Assembly (NCBI RefSeq): GCF_900115775.1
Contig: NZ_FOXS01000006.1
Location: forward strand, 62,001-126,000
Source of the DNA: Hymenobacter arizonensis
Lineage (GTDB): Bacteria > Bacteroidota > Bacteroidia > Cytophagales > Hymenobacteraceae
Length of the DNA: 64,000 bases
Direction: 5' to 3'
Positions 8,873 to 15,819 of the stretch are shown here, piece by piece; within the stretch, counting starts at the first letter, position 1, and every line of letters begins with the position of its first letter. Below the pieces are notes generated by a model that saw nothing but the letters and a program-made list of their open reading frames with translations, made no database searches and was not told the origin of the DNA. A program made the translations under genes and the position numbers.

Positions 8873-9220
8873 TTAGGTAGTAGTACCCGAAGTAGTGCCG
8901 GACGTGGTGCCACTGGTAGTACCCGTGGTGGTGCCCGACGTAGTGCCTGAAGTAGTCCCCGTGGTGCTACCCGACGTGGTGCCGGTGGTGGTAGTACCCG
9001 AAGTGGTGCCCGAGGTGCTGCCGTAAGTAGTACTCCCGGAGGTGGTACCCGACGTAGTGCCGGTATCCGTACCCGAAGTGGTGCCCATCGTGCCACTGGT
9101 GCTACCCGAGGTAGTGCCGCTGGTAGTGCCAGCGTTTTCGGAAGTAGTGCAGGCGCTGAAAAGGGTGAGCGCCGAGCACATGATGGCACCGGTCAGCCCA
9201 AAAAGCCATTTGCGTTTCAT
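8873..9220 (-). CDS. Low-complexity Thr/Ser/Gly lipoprotein
   Basis: 115-residue predicted lipoprotein: signal peptide MKRKWLFGLTGAIMCSALTL with the lipobox in FSACTTS. After the cysteine almost the whole chain is made of TTSG/STSG/TTG units with one Tyr. Nothing in it suggests an enzyme; it should be an extended, flexible surface or periplasmic chain. It resembles in style the Gly/Ser lipoprotein at 10981-11490, and the two genes share a conserved DNA block upstream (9299-9326 and 11556-11582). The repeat region is also repetitive at the DNA level, so its length may vary between strains. Confidence 0.75.
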   Translation of the reverse strand: MKRKWLFGLTGAIMCSALTLFSACTTSENAGTTSGTTSGSTSGTMGTTSGTDTGTTSGTTSGSTTYGSTSGTTSGTTTTGTTSGSTTGTTSGTTSGTTTGTTSGTTSGTTSGTTT

Positions 9221-9267
9221 AGGGATTGGAAAAAGTGGAAAGGAAGGTATTCTTAGCCGTTGGCTCC

Positions 9268-9326
9268 TAAGCTATACGAGCGTTTTGAGCGCGATTTACC
9301 CGCATTTTCATAAGGATAAATACGTA
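9268..9326 (-). promoter_or_regulatory. Shared upstream block of low-complexity lipoprotein gene
   Basis: Two pieces match the region upstream of the lipoprotein gene starting at 11490. The first is TAAGCTATACG (9268-9278, + strand reading). The second is 9299-9326, containing GGATAAATACGTA. The matching copies are at 11515-11525 and 11556-11582 with similar spacing (46 against 55 bases) and in the same orientation to the gene. Probably a promoter or regulator site; read on the coding strand the first piece includes TAGCTTAG, one change from the Bacteroidota -7 box TAnnTTTG. Confidence 0.5.
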
Positions 9327-9339
9327 TTTCCGGAGCTTT

Positions 9340-10869
9340 TCACTTATTTCCGGCGACTAACTCGCACTCACACAGCACTTGGCGCGTGGGTGTGGCCAAC
9401 TTATAGTCGGGCAGCGACACCTCTTTCATGTACACCACCAACAGGTGGCGCAGCGCTGGGTGGTCGGCGTTTTCGTGCCAAATGCGCAGCAGGTAGTTGC
9501 AGTAATAAGGCCGCATCCAGGCATTATTAACAAACAGGTAGTTCTCGGAATACTTGCGCCACCGGTCGTTTTTGAACAGTGCCACCACCGATGCCGGCTT
9601 GGCGTAGCTCACGGGCTGGCCCCGGCGGTTCAGGTCGACTTGGCGGCCGTCGGCCGTGGTGCCTTCCAAAATGTACCAGCCATCATCTTTAAAGACAGTG
9701 GGGGCAAACATGCCCCAGTGCTGGTCGACTCGCAGCAAATAGCCAAACCAACGCACCGGCTGGGGCATAATGCCCCCGGCCGGGCGCAGCATGGCCACGT
9801 CGTCGAGGTTCCACCAGCACACATACGCCAGCACCACCGCCACAAAGGCCTCCCGAACGGTACGCCACTGCACCCGGCGCTGGGCCGACACCGGCCCCGT
9901 GCGCTCCAGGCGCAGGCGCCACGGCAGCGGCCACGCCGGCAGCCGAAACCGCCACGCGCCCACCCGCGCAGCCAAGGGCCCCAAGCGTAGGGTGAGCCAG
10001 TCGAGCACTCCCGTTGGCAGCAGCCCTAGGATGGAAGCCAAGTTTACGAGGAAGAATATTCCGACGAACAGGGTGACGCTAATGGTGAAGTGAAACACCA
10101 CCAGCACGCCCACTACCAGCATGCGCCACCAAGGCACCCACACGGGAATGAAGAGGGCGAAGGGCAGCAGCAGTTCGGTGAAATAGGCCCCGAAGGTGAG
10201 AAAGCGCAGCAGCTCTGGATAAGGATAGAGCCAACGCCCGGCGGGCAGCAGCACCTGGTCGAGGCTGAATGCGTAGTAAAGCGCGGTGCCCGTTTGGGTC
10301 CATTCGGTCCCGCTTTTGAGTAGCGCCGTGCACCAGTACAGGAGGGCCAGCTGCACGATGTAGGCCACGGTGGCCGCGCTAAAGTAGTCGTAGCGGGCAG
10401 GGGCCGGCTTGTTTCGCGCATCTGCCGACCACACCCGGCCCCAGGGCAGAAAAATCCCCCAGAATAGGAGCATTCGCAGCAAATCGTCGCCGCCCTGCCC
10501 AATGAAAGGGTTGCGGTTTTGCAGCGACACCAGCAGCAGCCACGCCCCCACCGTGGCCAGCCGGGTGTGGTAGCCCAAGAGCAGAGCTACGCTCAAGGCC
10601 GCTGTGGCTAAAAACAGCAGGGCCTGCACCTGCCACATGCCGCTAGCCGCGTGCAACGAAAATTGATAGGCCGTCCAGCCAAAACTGTGGAGGGTGCTCA
10701 GGGGCAGCACCCCCATGTTGGAATAATGCGCTTCGAGGTCGGTGCTGCGAATCGCCAAATCGGTGAGCAGCACGGCGGCCGTGGCCATTCGCAGCAAGGC
10801 CAACGCCCGCAAATCGAGCACGAAAGGACGGCGCAGCACTCCCCAAAAGCCAGTACCAGTGTTGGACAT
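9340..10869 (-). CDS. HTTM domain membrane protein (vitamin K carboxylase-related)
   Basis: 509-residue polytopic membrane protein of the HTTM family, the bacterial group related to vitamin K-dependent gamma-carboxylase. Visible features are the opening PFVLDLRALALLRMATAAVL, typical of the family's first helix, several further hydrophobic helices, the RNPFIGQGGDDLLRMLLFWG segment and the PLLYWCTALLKSGTEW-like helix. The soluble C-terminal part (about 370-509) is rich in Trp/Tyr and Arg. HTTM genes often sit near DCC-family thiol proteins; here a DCC gene lies at 11722 but on the opposite strand with a lipoprotein gene between. No function is established for most members. Confidence 0.85.
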   Translation of the reverse strand: MSNTGTGFWGVLRRPFVLDLRALALLRMATAAVLLTDLAIRSTDLEAHYSNMGVLPLSTLHSFGWTAYQFSLHAASGMWQVQALLFLATAALSVALLLGYHTRLATVGAWLLLVSLQNRNPFIGQGGDDLLRMLLFWGIFLPWGRVWSADARNKPAPARYDYFSAATVAYIVQLALLYWCTALLKSGTEWTQTGTALYYAFSLDQVLLPAGRWLYPYPELLRFLTFGAYFTELLLPFALFIPVWVPWWRMLVVGVLVVFHFTISVTLFVGIFFLVNLASILGLLPTGVLDWLTLRLGPLAARVGAWRFRLPAWPLPWRLRLERTGPVSAQRRVQWRTVREAFVAVVLAYVCWWNLDDVAMLRPAGGIMPQPVRWFGYLLRVDQHWGMFAPTVFKDDGWYILEGTTADGRQVDLNRRGQPVSYAKPASVVALFKNDRWRKYSENYLFVNNAWMRPYYCNYLLRIWHENADHPALRHLLVVYMKEVSLPDYKLATPTRQVLCECELVAGNK

Positions 10870-10910
10870 AAACAGTATTACGTGCAGAGCCGAAATTGGC
10901 CCAAATTCAA

Positions 10911-10955
10911 CAAGGCGAAAAGGGAGTCAAACGAATGACCCGCCTTTTCGCCTTG
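10911..10955 (-). terminator. Hairpin terminator
   Basis: Stem CAAGGCGAAAAGG / CCTTTTCGCCTTG around an 18-base loop, 25 bases downstream of the lipoprotein stop at 10981. Confidence 0.65.
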
Positions 10956-10980
10956 CGAAAGTAGATAACTGAAAGGGTGA

Positions 10981-11490
10981 CTAGCGGGTAGTGGAGCCAC
11001 CGGCCGTGCTGGCGCTGGTACTCATGCCGCCCGTGCTGCCCGAGGTGCTGGCACCCGAAGTGCTCATGCCACCCGTGCTGCCGCTGCTGCTGGTAGTGCC
11101 GGTGCCCATCGAACCGCTGGTGGAGCCGCTAGTAGAGCCAGCACCGCCCGTCGAACCGCTCGTGGAAGTACCGAAGCCACTGGTTGAGCCGCCGCCACTG
11201 GTAGAAGCGCCGCTGGTAGAACCGCTCATGGAACCATCGCCGCCAGCCGAGCCGCTGCCCGTCGAACCGCCGCCCCCGGCAGTGCCGGTGCCGCTGCTAG
11301 AGCCGCCCATGTCGCCGGAAGCATCCATGCCGGAGGCGGTGCCCATGCTATCGGTGCTCATGGTCGACTCGGTGGTCGAAGTGCTGGTTTCACCAACAGT
11401 GTTATCGGTCTTGCTTTGGCAAGCACCCAGCAGCCCGGTGCCCAGGGCAATGGCTGCTAAGAATACAGAAGGTTTTTTCGTGAACATCAT
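10981..11490 (-). CDS. Low-complexity Gly/Ser lipoprotein
   Basis: About 169 residues. Two adjacent ATG codons (11490 and 11487) precede a lipoprotein signal peptide (FTKKPSVFLAAIALGTGLLG then the lipobox cysteine of GACQSK). After a short acidic Thr/Ser stretch the chain is almost only Gly, Ser, Thr and a few Met/Ala (SGSTSG, GGMSTSG units). No domain is recognisable. It belongs with the shorter lipoprotein at 8873-9220: same lipoprotein design, same composition, shared upstream block. The in-frame extension to 11598 crosses that block and is not favoured. Confidence 0.75.
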   Translation of the reverse strand: MMFTKKPSVFLAAIALGTGLLGACQSKTDNTVGETSTSTTESTMSTDSMGTASGMDASGDMGGSSSGTGTAGGGGSTGSGSAGGDGSMSGSTSGASTSGGGSTSGFGTSTSGSTGGAGSTSGSTSGSMGTGTTSSSGSTGGMSTSGASTSGSTGGMSTSASTAGGSTTR

Positions 11491-11514
11491 TGTGGAAAGG
11501 TTAGTTGGTTTGCT

Positions 11515-11582
11515 TAAGCTATACGGCCTTTGCCCCATGGACACCGACCGGAAAACCCGTATTTTTCTTGGATAAGTACGTA
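11515..11582 (-). promoter_or_regulatory. Second copy of the shared upstream block
   Basis: Holds TAAGCTATACG (11515-11525) and the 11556-11582 block with GGATAAGTACGTA, matching 9268-9278 and 9299-9326 upstream of the other low-complexity lipoprotein gene. A shorter match, GGATAAGTACG, lies at 21773-21783 upstream of the GH31 gene starting at 21696, also in the same orientation. Confidence 0.5.
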
Positions 11583-11721
11583 GAAAGCAGTGCTTCACAG
11601 CCGCACGAATCTTTACGCGGCAAAGCAGGTTCCTTTAAGCGTACGCAAAGCCGGGCCCAATGGCCAAACCCGGCGCTCCGCCACCCGTTAGGGCACAGAC
11701 CCAGTGCCCCCACTTTACCTC

Positions 11722-12147
11722 ATGCTTCCCATGCCCGATTCCGGCCCCGACACCATCCTCTTCGACGGGGTATGCAACCTCTGCAACGGCTTTGTGCAGT
11801 TCGTCATCCGCCACGACCCGCAAGGGCGTTTCCGTTTTGCCGCCCTCCAGAGCCCGGCCGCGCAAGAGCTGCTGGCACGCCACGGCCTGGCCTCGGCCCT
11901 CCTGCCCACCGAGCCCGAATCGGTGTTGCTACTCAGCGGCGGCCGGCTCTACTCCCACTCCACGGCGGTGCTGCGCATTGCCCATGCCTTGGGCCGCGGC
12001 TGGCGGCTGGCCGGGGTGGGCTGGGTGCTGCCCCGGCCCTGGCGCGACGCCCTCTACCGCTTCGTGGCCCGCAACCGCTACCGCTGGTTTGGGCGCGAAG
12101 AAAGCTGTATGCTGCCCACGCCGGCGCTTAAAGCCCGCTTCCTGTAG
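11722..12147 (+). CDS. DCC family thiol-disulfide oxidoreductase-like protein (DUF393)
   Basis: 141-residue DUF393 protein, named for its conserved Asp-Cys-Cys start; the family is predicted to have a thioredoxin-like fold. The signature ILFDGVCNLCNGFVQF gives cysteines at about residues 18 and 21. It is followed by the family's RFRFAALQSPAAQELL and LYSHSTAVLRIAHALG segments. No signal peptide. ATG 11722 is chosen; ATG 11731 is also possible, and an upstream GTG at 11704 is less likely. It lies near the HTTM gene, a frequent pairing, though here the two are divergent and separated by a lipoprotein gene. The redox partner is unknown. Confidence 0.88.
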   Translation: MLPMPDSGPDTILFDGVCNLCNGFVQFVIRHDPQGRFRFAALQSPAAQELLARHGLASALLPTEPESVLLLSGGRLYSHSTAVLRIAHALGRGWRLAGVGWVLPRPWRDALYRFVARNRYRWFGREESCMLPTPALKARFL

Positions 12148-12241
12148 CGGCTATTTCTAGGCAATCCACTTCTCATTAATAGAAGCCCAGCCTAGGGAAG
12201 CCTACGTCCGCTTCGTAAGCACGGCAGGCCCGGCATCCAGC

Positions 12242-13519
12242 TTATTTCTTCTTCAGCGCCGCTTCGTATACCCGCTGGCCCAGGTCGCGCATAAAAGGAA
12301 AGCCGATGAGGTCGTACTCGTACTTGTCGTCGTTCAGCACACCATCGGCATTAACGTAAACAACGGCGCTGAGCAGAAACTCTACGCCTTTGTCAGCGTC
12401 GACCACATACGCGTTATCAATAAGGAAGCCATAGGCTTGGCCCATCTTATTGAAGACGCGCACGCCCGGTGGTAAAGGCGCCAGCCCGCCTCCGCCCAGC
12501 AGAAATTTGGCATAGGTATCGGGGTAGTTGGCGGCGTCGTAGCGCGGGTGCTGGCTTTCGCGGGGTAGTTGCGAGAGAGCCTTCCGCAGCAGGACGTAGT
12601 CGCTGGGGCCCAGCTGCAGGCGTTGGGCCGGGGGCAGGGTTTCCGGAAACAGCACTGCTCGCAGCAAGCGCTGCAGGTCGGGCAGGGAAAAGGCATTTTT
12701 CTGGCTAAAGTCCAGCGGCTCGTCTACTCGCCGCTCCCCTTGCAGGTAGGCCTGCCCAATTTTTTGGTTCCGAAGTTTCGGCTGGGGCCAGGGGCCGGCG
12801 TAGTACGCCGCAGGCTGCCGGTGCAACAGCTGAGTAGCGGCCGTATCGGCGTAGAAAGCCACGGGATTGGTGTGGCGGCTGCCGGGCTCCTGGTCGCCTA
12901 CCGAGAGGCGGTGCTGCAGCCGGCTGTGGCGCAAGCCGAGCCGGGCCAAGCTGGCATTCAGCTCGGCGGGCCCCACAAATTCGTAGAGGCGATTGAAGGC
13001 GTCGTTATCGCTCACCAGCAACGCCTTGCGCACATAATGCGCCACGCTGGGCCGGCCGCTGGCCGCCGACGTATCGCGGCGCACACGCGTTTGTGCCGCA
13101 AAGGCCGAGTCGGTCAGCATCACCGATTCGGGCGTGAGGCCCGCCACGGTTGTGCTCATGGCGTGCAGCTTTTCCAGCGCCAGCGCCGCAGCAGCCAGTT
13201 TAATGGTGCTGGCCGGATAGAAGTATTCGCGCGGCCTGAGCCGGTAGCGGTATCTCCGGAAGTGCGGCGTGCCCACCTTGTCGCGCCGGATGCGGGTATA
13301 GAGAATTTGTACGCGGTAGAAATCGGGCCGGGCCAGCACGCGAGCAAGGCCGGTGGTGTCGTGCCGGAGCACCTGGCGCAGCGGGTTGGCCAACCGTTGG
13401 GCTCGCGCAGAAAGTTGGCTTAGCAGCAGCATTCCGGCAATCAAAATCGCCGCTCTTAGCGTATGCCAACCGAAAGCGGTGCCGTGACTACATTTATTCA
13501 TTAATGGCCTGTCTTTCAT
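12242..13519 (-). CDS. Serine hydrolase, class A beta-lactamase-like
   Basis: 425-residue exported serine hydrolase with the three motifs of the penicillin-recognising fold: S104-T-I-K107, S170-D-N172 and K358-M-G360 (normally KTG). A signal peptide is visible (ILIAGMLLLSQLSARAQ, cleavage near residue 41), so it acts in the periplasm. It is longer than a typical class A beta-lactamase (about 290), with an insert between SDN and KMG, and I see no clear ExxxN omega-loop. An ordinary role in cleaving a peptidoglycan or peptide substrate is as likely as drug resistance. ATG 13501 is an alternative start six residues downstream. Confidence 0.85.
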   Translation of the reverse strand: MKDRPLMNKCSHGTAFGWHTLRAAILIAGMLLLSQLSARAQRLANPLRQVLRHDTTGLARVLARPDFYRVQILYTRIRRDKVGTPHFRRYRYRLRPREYFYPASTIKLAAAALALEKLHAMSTTVAGLTPESVMLTDSAFAAQTRVRRDTSAASGRPSVAHYVRKALLVSDNDAFNRLYEFVGPAELNASLARLGLRHSRLQHRLSVGDQEPGSRHTNPVAFYADTAATQLLHRQPAAYYAGPWPQPKLRNQKIGQAYLQGERRVDEPLDFSQKNAFSLPDLQRLLRAVLFPETLPPAQRLQLGPSDYVLLRKALSQLPRESQHPRYDAANYPDTYAKFLLGGGGLAPLPPGVRVFNKMGQAYGFLIDNAYVVDADKGVEFLLSAVVYVNADGVLNDDKYEYDLIGFPFMRDLGQRVYEAALKKK

Positions 13520-13648
13520 TGCTCAGCAAGCTACATTCACTTACGCGCAACGGCACCTCCCGTCTGTGCATCTTTCGCGCAATACTACGGCTTTTCCACT
13601 TCCATTTTTTTCGCGTCACTGCTCAACTTTATGAAGTGACTTTTCCGC

Positions 13649-14599
13649 TTGCTGCCGGCCCTGTTGGGTAGCGCCGGGCTCTTGCTAGCAGCCCCTGCCC
13701 AGGGTCAAATTGCACTCGACCCCAACCTCAACTTCGAAAACTGGGTCCAGCGCAACACTGCCGTAGCGGCGGGGGTTGAAGCTCCCCAGAACTGGCAAAC
13801 ATTCGATGACCTGCTCAGCGTCCTGGCCGAGTCGCAGCTGCCGCTGACCACGGCCACTACCACAAAAACCATTGAAGATCAGAATGGTACATTCGCGGTT
13901 AAAATTGAAAACAAAGCTTATGCGCCACTACAAAGCTTAATACCCGTTCTTTCGGGGGTTGCGTCGTTGGGCAATGGCATCAAATTCAGCACCACTGGCG
14001 ACGAATTCACCGGTATTCCCTGCACCAGCCGGCCTACCCAGCTTCAGTTTTATTACCAGTTAACGGGCCCAGCTGCAGCCCGCGACTCCGCGGCGGTGTT
14101 CTTTGCCCTGACCCGCAACGTTTCGGGCGAGACCGAAGACGTGACTTTTTTTGGCGTACTCCTGCCCCCGGCAGCAAACTATACGCTGGTCTCGCTGCCC
14201 ATTAGGTACACCAATAACATAACGCCCGACTCTCTGCACCTGACCTTTACTTCGGGCAACGCCCGGCGCCCAACGGCAGGCACCACCCTTTTGGTTGACA
14301 ACATCACCCTGGTCACGAGCACGGCTACTCCCACCCGAAGCCCTGCATTGGCAGCGGCCGTGAGCATCTACCCCAACCCCAGCCCAGACGGCCGCTACGT
14401 GCTGAACGCCACCGAGCCCGTCCTGCTGGCCGCTCCCCTCACCGTGCTCGATGCCACGGGCCGCGTGGTGCGCCGCGAGCCCGCGCCGAGCGCCGCCCCC
14501 ACCCGCACCCTCGACATGAGCGACCTGGCTAAAGGCATTTACACCCTGCAGCTCGCTACTGCCAAAGGCCTGATTACGAAAAGGCTAGTAGTGCAGTAG
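13649..14599 (+). CDS. T9SS C-terminal sorting domain protein with in-frame TGA at codon 3
   Basis: Secreted protein of about 316 residues ending in a type A T9SS sorting domain (VSIYPNPSPDG, then LDATGRVVRRE, then LAKGIYTLQL and ITKRLVVQ). The middle looks like a carbohydrate-binding or choice-of-anchor beta-sandwich (about 20-220). The start is odd. The natural start appears to be ATG AAG TGA CTT TTC CGC at 13631: replacing TGA (13637-13639) by a sense codon gives a standard signal peptide MK-x-LFRLLPALLGSAG running to AAPAQGQ. As written, translation would have to begin at TTG 13649, which loses the basic n-region. It may be a nonsense mutation, a read error, or a re-initiated gene. Confidence 0.75.
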   Translation: MLPALLGSAGLLLAAPAQGQIALDPNLNFENWVQRNTAVAAGVEAPQNWQTFDDLLSVLAESQLPLTTATTTKTIEDQNGTFAVKIENKAYAPLQSLIPVLSGVASLGNGIKFSTTGDEFTGIPCTSRPTQLQFYYQLTGPAAARDSAAVFFALTRNVSGETEDVTFFGVLLPPAANYTLVSLPIRYTNNITPDSLHLTFTSGNARRPTAGTTLLVDNITLVTSTATPTRSPALAAAVSIYPNPSPDGRYVLNATEPVLLAAPLTVLDATGRVVRREPAPSAAPTRTLDMSDLAKGIYTLQLATAKGLITKRLVVQ

Positions 14600-14629
14600 C
14601 CTTTCACGTCTGCCAAAGCAAAGCCGGCC

Positions 14630-15109
14630 TTATTTGACTCCCGACTCGGTTGCCAGCAGCTTTTTGAGCAGGGCAATCTGGCCCAGGTGGTAATGCGTGT
14701 GCTCCACAATGCCGTGCAGGTTGCGGTAGAAGTGCCCGTATTTCTCGTCGGCCATGGTTTGCCACAGCTGTTGCTCGGGCAGCTGCTCTATCAGAGTGGC
14801 GAAGGCCCGGGCATCGGTCCAGGTTTTCTCCTTCAGTTGCTCCCAGTCGGCTTGCGAGGTGATGGGCGGATGTTCAAAGCTGTACTTATCGTGGGCCGTG
14901 AGCGGTTCGCCCCGCAGCACGCCCAAGCACGCGCCGACGTAGTAATTGATGTGGTACACCAGTGCCGCAATGCTGTTGCAGCCAGCTACCCGAATAGCTG
15001 CCTGCTGCCACGTGAGGCCCGCCAGCTGCTCCTGGAGGTTCGACACGGTCCAGTTGCCGCCAAAGTGGACTTCTCGTACTTGCTGGGCAATTTGAGCGGG
15101 CAGATTCAT
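14630..15109 (-). CDS. DinB-like protein
   Basis: 159-residue four-helix-bundle protein of the DinB/DUF1572-type superfamily. The metal-binding His positions are visible: the first His in LVYHINYY and the pair in HTHYHLGQI near the C-terminus. Family members are metal-binding proteins, some acting as thiol-dependent S-transferases; for most, including this one, the substrate is unknown. It is cytoplasmic, and a single-gene unit convergent with the T9SS gene that ends 30 bases away. Confidence 0.85.
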   Translation of the reverse strand: MNLPAQIAQQVREVHFGGNWTVSNLQEQLAGLTWQQAAIRVAGCNSIAALVYHINYYVGACLGVLRGEPLTAHDKYSFEHPPITSQADWEQLKEKTWTDARAFATLIEQLPEQQLWQTMADEKYGHFYRNLHGIVEHTHYHLGQIALLKKLLATESGVK

Positions 15110-15210
15110 TTGAGTCTACTTCCAAGAAATAATACCAACCATTGCAAATAGCGTGGCCTGCTGAAAATATTCGTAACGTCTGGAAACTGGCCGCGCAGTT
15201 CATAGACCCA

Positions 15211-15819
15211 TTACCAGCGTTCCTTCAACTGTAAGTCGTCGACGTATACCGGTGCAGTAGTCTCTTCTCCTATTACGGAAATAACGAATTGGCTTTGGGA
15301 GGTGGTATTATTTGGCAAATTATACTCCTGGCTGACGTGATACCATTTGCCAAAAATTCGAGCATCGGTCGTATACAAAGGTTCGTTCAAGACTGGCTGC
15401 GTGTTGCCGGGGTTATAAACCGACACCTGAAGTGCGACCTCGTTGGATAAGCCAGGCACCCAGACCCACGCACTCAACCTGAATTGGCGTGGTCGGTGTG
15501 CACAAAGAGCACCTAAGGCCTTCTGATAAATTACAGCCGACGGATGCTTCTCATCTACGCGCAGCGAGTATTTCCCCGAATGCGCCTTTTCTGTGGTGAG
15601 AAGCGGCTTCATTTGGCTTACCCAACCGCTGGGCTCCTCGAATCCTGTTTGCATGAGGAGATGTAACGTACCATTCGCTTGTTCGTCGCGCGGGTGACAC
15701 CCACCCATCAGCATCATGCCCAAAAACGGCAAGAGCCCACGACTTATGCTGCGATAAAGCGACCACTGGGCCGCCGCACGTACAGGAGTCAGAGTAAAAC
15801 AACTGATGTCTTTTACCAT
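15211..15819 (-). CDS. Lipoprotein with jelly-roll-like domain, unknown function
   Basis: 202 residues. An N-terminal hydrophobic segment with lipobox (LLPFLGMMLMGGC) marks a lipoprotein. The rest looks like a carbohydrate-binding-module type beta-sandwich: TGFEEPSGWV, HSGKYSLRVD, FRLSAWVWVPG and the closing APVYVDDLQLKERW. This order of motifs is common in CBM-like domains that open with a glycine-rich FE(x)G strand. The start ATG 15819 overlaps the stop of the upstream membrane glycosyltransferase gene (ATGGTAA), which indicates translational coupling and supports this long n-region start. A role in handling the glycan made by its partner is inferred. Confidence 0.75.
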   Translation of the reverse strand: MVKDISCFTLTPVRAAAQWSLYRSISRGLLPFLGMMLMGGCHPRDEQANGTLHLLMQTGFEEPSGWVSQMKPLLTTEKAHSGKYSLRVDEKHPSAVIYQKALGALCAHRPRQFRLSAWVWVPGLSNEVALQVSVYNPGNTQPVLNEPLYTTDARIFGKWYHVSQEYNLPNNTTSQSQFVISVIGEETTAPVYVDDLQLKERW

